NCBI GenBank assembly: GCA_024235175.1
Contig: JACKMX010000003.1
Span: 1-64,000, forward strand
Length of the DNA: 64,000 nt
Direction: 5' to 3'
Origin: Chromatiaceae bacterium
GTDB lineage: Bacteria > Pseudomonadota > Gammaproteobacteria > Chromatiales > Chromatiaceae
This document shows positions 60,481 to 64,000 of the stretch, piece after piece. Position 1 is the first letter of the stretch. The number at the start of each line of letters is the position of its first letter. A program made the translations under genes and the position numbers. The notes under the pieces are model-generated. The model saw nothing but the letters and a program-made list of their open reading frames with translations. It made no database searches and was not told the DNA's origin.

Positions 60481-62304
60481 TTGGAAGCGCAGTTGGATAC
60501 AGAAAAGCTGGAGGAGGAAATCGAGAGGCTAAGGCAGCAGCTCGAAAGGTCCCAGAATGTCTGCAAAAAAAACCTGATGCGGGCCGATCAGCTGGCAATC
60601 ACAGCGGCAGAGGAGAAGGCAGAGGTTGAGCATTTGCGTGATGAACTCAAGTCCTTCCGCGAAGATGCCTCAAGGTTTTCCCGCGAGGATGATCGCAAGA
60701 TTCGCCATTTGCAGCGCGAGAAGCAGGATTTGGAGAAAAAAATCGCCCGCCTTAAATCTGAGGTAATGGAGCTTCGCGCGGTCATTCAACAGTATGTCGG
60801 CGAGTTGAAGAACGGTATTGAGGGAGGTGTTGCGACGGCGTTGCATACCGAGATGGATCTGATAAGGCAACAGGCAGAAGATGACGTCAACAAAATGCGT
60901 GAACAACTGGAGGCGCGCGAACAGAGCGATTCTGCAGGCTCAGCGGAGCTCGAAGTTCTTCGCCAGGAGTTCGGTAGTCTGCAGCAGAGCGATGAGGCGC
61001 ACCGCGAAGCGCTGGCGCAGATGAATGATGAAAAGCAGCGCCTGAAGGAGGAGCTCGAGGCGCAGCGAGGCGAGGCGATGCGGCTGCAGCGGGCGCTCGA
61101 TATCGCCAGGGAGGAGGCGGAGAAGAATGAAGGCAGGCGAAGAGATCAGATTGAGCTGCGCAAGCAGGCTGAAAGCAGCCTGAATGATGCCCTGATTGAG
61201 CTGGAGCAGTCACGTAATAAAGAGGACGCTGCCGCGATGGGTTTTATGGAAAGCAGAGTCGATAGTGGCACTGCTTCAATGCGGCAGCATAAATTTATTG
61301 CGGCGGTTTTTGGTGCGATAACGGCGTTCATGATAGCGGAAGGCATTTCGATTCTGAGCGACAGGGGGGAACTCATCACCGGCCTGGTGAGCAACAACAG
61401 AGCAGGCTCGGGGTTTGAATTCCCGCTGATGGAGCAAGCAGAATCGGCACGGCCACGGTCAGACAGCGATCAGGAGCAGGTTGCATTCAACAAGTCAGCC
61501 AGCGGTAATTCAAACCAATTGGCGCCTGAAAAAAAAGGTTTACCCCCGGTCAACGACGGATTGGCCACTGGTGTTACCTTGCGTGACCGCCTGAGCGTGG
61601 GAGGCAGTGGCCCGGCAATGACCAATATCCGCGGTGGAAGATTTAACATGGGGCAGAGGCGTGACCAGTTGGCGTCTGATGAACGACCGTTGCACCCTGT
61701 GGAATTGAAGGGCTTCTTCATTGGAAAATACGAAGTGACTTTTGATGAGTATCAGCTTTTTGCGCGTGCGACTGGCAGAAAAATGCCATCAGATCAGGGT
61801 TGGGGGAAAGGTAGGCGGCCGGTAATCAACGTCACTTGGACAGACGCTGCTGCTTACACCCGCTGGCTCACCGGTCAGACCGGAATAACCTACCGCCTGC
61901 CGACCGAGGCTGAGTGGGAGTATGCGGCCGGCGGCGGTACGGACAGTTTCTTCTGGTGGGGCTATACAATAGGGGAAAACAGGGCCAGCTGTTTTGATTG
62001 CGGAAGCCGATGGGATGGCAAGTCGACTGCTCCAGTGGGAAGCTTTCCAGCTAATCCGTTTGCCATACACGATACCGCGGGTAATGTGATGGAGTGGGTT
62101 GCTGACTGCTACCATGTGAATTATCAAGGTGCCCCGAAAGATGGCAGTACATGGAGCGAAAAGGATTGTGCCCAATACGTGGCGCGCGGCGGTGCTTACA
62201 ATAAGCCCGGTGACAGCCTTCACACGACCCGGCGTTTTCACTACCAACGGGATACCAAGCTGCCTATGCTCGGCTTTAGAGTGGTCCGTGAGATAAACCA
62301 TTGA
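60481..62304 (+). CDS. Coiled-coil membrane protein with C-terminal formylglycine-generating-enzyme-type domain
   Basis: 607 residues from a TTG with GGAGTGA 6 nt upstream. Residues about 3-250 are a long coiled coil (EEEIERLRQQLERSQ, EKQDLEKKIARLKSEV, EEAEKNEGRRRDQIELRKQ), then one membrane segment (about 270-288). A Ser/Pro-rich linker leads to an SUMF1/FGE-type domain (about 380-605): GGRFNMGQRRDQLASDERP, HPVELKGFFIGKYEVTFDEY (in part), YRLPTEAEWEYAAGGGTD, NVMEWVADCYHVNY and GGAYNK with RFHYQ. The domain may be an enzyme or only a C-lectin-like binding module, since the FGE cysteine pair is not clearly seen. The coiled coil faces the cytoplasm and the domain the periplasm if the N-terminus is inside. 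It overlaps the Rieske gene by 4 bp. Confidence 0.82.
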   Translation: MEAQLDTEKLEEEIERLRQQLERSQNVCKKNLMRADQLAITAAEEKAEVEHLRDELKSFREDASRFSREDDRKIRHLQREKQDLEKKIARLKSEVMELRAVIQQYVGELKNGIEGGVATALHTEMDLIRQQAEDDVNKMREQLEAREQSDSAGSAELEVLRQEFGSLQQSDEAHREALAQMNDEKQRLKEELEAQRGEAMRLQRALDIAREEAEKNEGRRRDQIELRKQAESSLNDALIELEQSRNKEDAAAMGFMESRVDSGTASMRQHKFIAAVFGAITAFMIAEGISILSDRGELITGLVSNNRAGSGFEFPLMEQAESARPRSDSDQEQVAFNKSASGNSNQLAPEKKGLPPVNDGLATGVTLRDRLSVGGSGPAMTNIRGGRFNMGQRRDQLASDERPLHPVELKGFFIGKYEVTFDEYQLFARATGRKMPSDQGWGKGRRPVINVTWTDAAAYTRWLTGQTGITYRLPTEAEWEYAAGGGTDSFFWWGYTIGENRASCFDCGSRWDGKSTAPVGSFPANPFAIHDTAGNVMEWVADCYHVNYQGAPKDGSTWSEKDCAQYVARGGAYNKPGDSLHTTRRFHYQRDTKLPMLGFRVVREINH

Positions 62305-62690
62305 AAGCGTCAATGGTGGACAAGCGATCTCAGGCTGATACTGAAATGGTGTTACAGGAAACCAAAGATCTTTCTGACGGAGAGTCGCGAGGTTTGACCT
62401 TACCACCCGAAGCGGGCGGAGGTGAGTGTTTTGTGGTTCGCCGGGGAGAAGAGATATTCGCCTATGTGAATCGTTGTCCACATACCGGAGCTCCGCTGGA
62501 CTGGACTCCTGACCAGTTTCTTAATGCTGATGGAAGTTACATCATCTGCGCAGTGCACGGCGCGCTGTTTGAGATCCATAGTGGTCGTTGCATCCATGGC
62601 CCCTGCGTCAATCAATTCCTTGAGCCATTATCGGTCAAAATGGAAAATGACAGACTTGTGTTGGGGTCAGATGGCCGAACTACCCCGTGA
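62301..62690 (+). CDS. Rieske [2Fe-2S] ferredoxin-like protein
   Basis: 129 residues if started at the TTG overlapping the previous stop; an ATG 12 bp downstream is an alternative. The Rieske ligands are present: C59-x-H61 in RCPHTGAPL and C83-x2-H86 in CAVHGALF. A further C97 follows in SGRCIHGPC. Soluble, of the small ferredoxin type used in oxygenases or as general electron carriers. Translational coupling with the coiled-coil/FGE-type gene suggests a shared pathway; the partner oxidoreductase is unknown. Confidence 0.83.
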   Translation: MKASMVDKRSQADTEMVLQETKDLSDGESRGLTLPPEAGGGECFVVRRGEEIFAYVNRCPHTGAPLDWTPDQFLNADGSYIICAVHGALFEIHSGRCIHGPCVNQFLEPLSVKMENDRLVLGSDGRTTP

Positions 62691-63171
62691 CAGGTGTCGG
62701 GGCGCCGTCTGAATTCCGATGCGAGTCAGGCGGGAAAGCGTTGGCGTTTCAGGAAATCCACAACATTTACGTGGGCCAGGTCAGATGGCAAGATGTGATT
62801 GGACCTAACGGATTCAGCATGGGCTGAAAGTTGAACTGAGTCTGTTTCCATACTCAAGGGGGGACAGTAGCAGGAGGTGGCTGTTTCGACTCCGCTGCTT
62901 GGTTCACTATGCCACCTGCCAGATATCATGTCGTACGTGTAAACCATCTCTGTCACCCGTTGCTTGTAACAATTCTCCTGTTCTTTGTCTGTTTTATCGG
63001 CCACCGGGAGCCGAACTTGAGCTGTGGATCGGTGACGGCAGAAGGCTTGGCCAAACTAGTTTTCAGGTGTAGTTTGATGATGGAAGGTCAACGGTTGCCA
63101 CTTCAGGACGTTGCTGGAAGGGCTGTCCGGCCCTTTGTCAGGTTGCATGAATTTCATTGGAAGAGGCATTG
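62691..63171. other. Region between the Rieske gene and the CbiM-like gene, with one doubtful leftward open frame
   Basis: 481 bp. A leftward frame at 62726-63004 would give 92 residues ending KRQRFPA, with no ribosome-binding site found and no recognised family; it may be chance. No terminator or known riboswitch pattern was identified. Confidence 0.35.
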
Positions 63172-63837
63172 ATGGAGCTCTCCGGCGAGCTGTTTTCCTC
63201 CACTTTCCGGCTTTTGGCGGCGCTGCTCTATGCAGCCATACTGCTGCTGGCGGTCCGTCTTGCTTATTGGCGTCTGCTGTTGGACCGGGAGCTTCTGCAT
63301 GTGTTCCTGGGGAGTTGCGTGATTCTGATTATGCTTTGGCACATCCGCGCGCAGATCGATCCCACATGGAGTTTTCACCTGCTGGGAGTTACCGCTGTGA
63401 CGCTTATGTTCGGGTGGTCTTTTGCGGTATTGGCTGGTGCCATCAGCGAATTCGCGGTTTCCGTGAACGGGTTGGAAAACTGGGAGGGTTTTGCCCTGAA
63501 TGCTTTTTTGCTCACCCTGGTGCCGGCAACCCTGACCCAGATGATACTGGTGCTCGTACGTGGATTGCTGCCTAAAAATTTTTTTATTTTCGTGCTGCTC
63601 AATGCCTTCCTCACAGCCGGGCTGGTGGCAATGGTTAGTGGATTTCTGGCTGTTGGACTTTTGTTGTATACCGGTGCCCACGATTGGGAATATCTGCGGG
63701 AGAACCTGGTTCCCTTTTTTCCATTGATGTTCCTGCCGGAAGCGGTTATCAACGGATGGATAGTGACAATGCTGGTACTATACAAACCCCGTTGGGTATT
63801 GAGTTTCAGCGATGAGCTCTATCTGAAGGGGAGTTAG
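63172..63837 (+). CDS. CbiM-like energy-coupling-factor family integral membrane permease
   Basis: 221 residues from the ATG at 63172 (AGAGG 6 nt upstream). Six hydrophobic segments (about 10-28, 38-54, 62-90, 97-122, 128-160, 175-200). Features of the CbiM/CbiM-like group: TWSFHLLGVTAVTLMFGWSFAVLAGA near 66 (in part), NAFLTAGLVAMVSGFL and FPLMFLPEAVINGWIVTML near the end. Classical CbiM starts with a metal-binding MHI segment which is absent here, so nickel/cobalt uptake is not certain. No ATPase gene is visible downstream. Confidence 0.78.
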   Translation: MELSGELFSSTFRLLAALLYAAILLLAVRLAYWRLLLDRELLHVFLGSCVILIMLWHIRAQIDPTWSFHLLGVTAVTLMFGWSFAVLAGAISEFAVSVNGLENWEGFALNAFLLTLVPATLTQMILVLVRGLLPKNFFIFVLLNAFLTAGLVAMVSGFLAVGLLLYTGAHDWEYLRENLVPFFPLMFLPEAVINGWIVTMLVLYKPRWVLSFSDELYLKGS

Positions 63838-63885
63838 GGGTTTGTGTGAGATGATAAAAATCGGCTTTCTGACGGAGAAGAGAAG

Positions 63886-64000
63886 TTGAGTTGGTGGGGC
63901 AAATTAGCAGGAGGTGCATTCGGTTTTATATTGGGCGGACCGCTTGGTGCCTTATTGGGTGCGGTTCTCGGCCACAATCTGGACCGCGGCCTCTCTGGAC
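63886..64000 (+). CDS. djlA: DjlA-like co-chaperone, N-terminal fragment (cut by window end)
   Basis: Starts at a TTG at 63886 (GGAGAAGAG before it) and reads LSWWGKLAGGAFGFILGGPL, a Gly-zipper membrane segment, then GAVLGHNLDRGLSG. This matches the start of DjlA, a membrane-anchored DnaJ-like co-chaperone. The TerB-like and J domains lie outside the window. Confidence 0.65.
   Translation, partial: MSWWGKLAGGAFGFILGGPLGALLGAVLGHNLDRGLSG

Noticed and set aside
62726..63004. A 92-aa leftward open frame
   Set aside because: No ribosome-binding site or family match; noted in the intergenic entry but not called a gene.
1..64000. CRISPR arrays, tRNA and rRNA genes
   Set aside because: No regularly spaced short repeats and no tRNA-like or rRNA-like segments were noticed in the intergenic regions.

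Overview
The window looks like part of the chromosome of a gammaproteobacterial sulfur oxidiser, possibly a Sedimenticola/Thiodiazotropha-type chemolithotroph (lineage is inference from gene content; no rRNA or tRNA gene was seen). The main evidence is two complete, dissimilar dissimilatory APS reductase loci (aprM-aprB-aprA on the minus strand at 36.9-40.1 kb and aprB-aprA on the plus strand at 44.6-47.2 kb) and a qmoA-qmoB-hdrC-hdrB electron-transfer operon at 51.0-56.1 kb. Together these oxidise sulfite with AMP to APS and pass the electrons towards the quinone pool.

Layout. 0-13.4 kb: one tightly packed minus-strand operon of five exported or TPR proteins, including a 2093-aa multidomain surface protein and a 1051-aa Ser/Thr-rich protein; its function is unknown and it is the best candidate for an undescribed system. 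14-18 kb: a TIR-NB-ARC-WD40 STAND protein, probably defence, then a lone receiver protein. 18.9-20.6 kb: a folate pair, an MTD1-like dehydrogenase with an added N-terminal helix-turn-helix-like region, overlapping an FchA-type cyclohydrolase. 20.8-23.6 kb: an envelope-stress-like Spy/response regulator/histidine kinase operon. 23.8-29.0 kb: patatin phospholipase, GH13 amylase and an NDT/TIR-like-TPR-SLOG protein on one strand. 29.2-31.5 kb: DUF423 protein, exported lipase, AcuI-like reductase. 31.5-36.6 kb: an accessory stretch of small unknown genes, a chemoreceptor gene remnant, two miniature transposable elements and a 53-aa gene.

36.8-47.2 kb holds the two apr loci, separated by a CZB-type chemoreceptor and an unknown protein, with a perfect FNR-type box between the unknown protein and the second aprBA. 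47.4-50.8 kb: YkgJ-type cysteine-cluster protein, VOC protein, DUF3108 protein, glucokinase. 51.0-56.1 kb: qmoAB-hdrCB. 56.4-64 kb: MlaC-like protein, retropepsin-like protease, HU-like protein with a basic tail, gamma-glutamyltransferase, a coiled-coil membrane protein with a formylglycine-generating-type domain coupled to a Rieske protein, a CbiM-like permease and the first codons of a DjlA-like protein.

Mobile DNA is limited to small non-coding elements: one of 226 bp with 9-bp target duplications, one of about 305 bp inserted exactly at a stop/start junction, and two near-identical 161-bp copies 10 kb apart, one of them only 22 bp upstream of glk. No complete transposase gene, CRISPR array or tRNA was seen.
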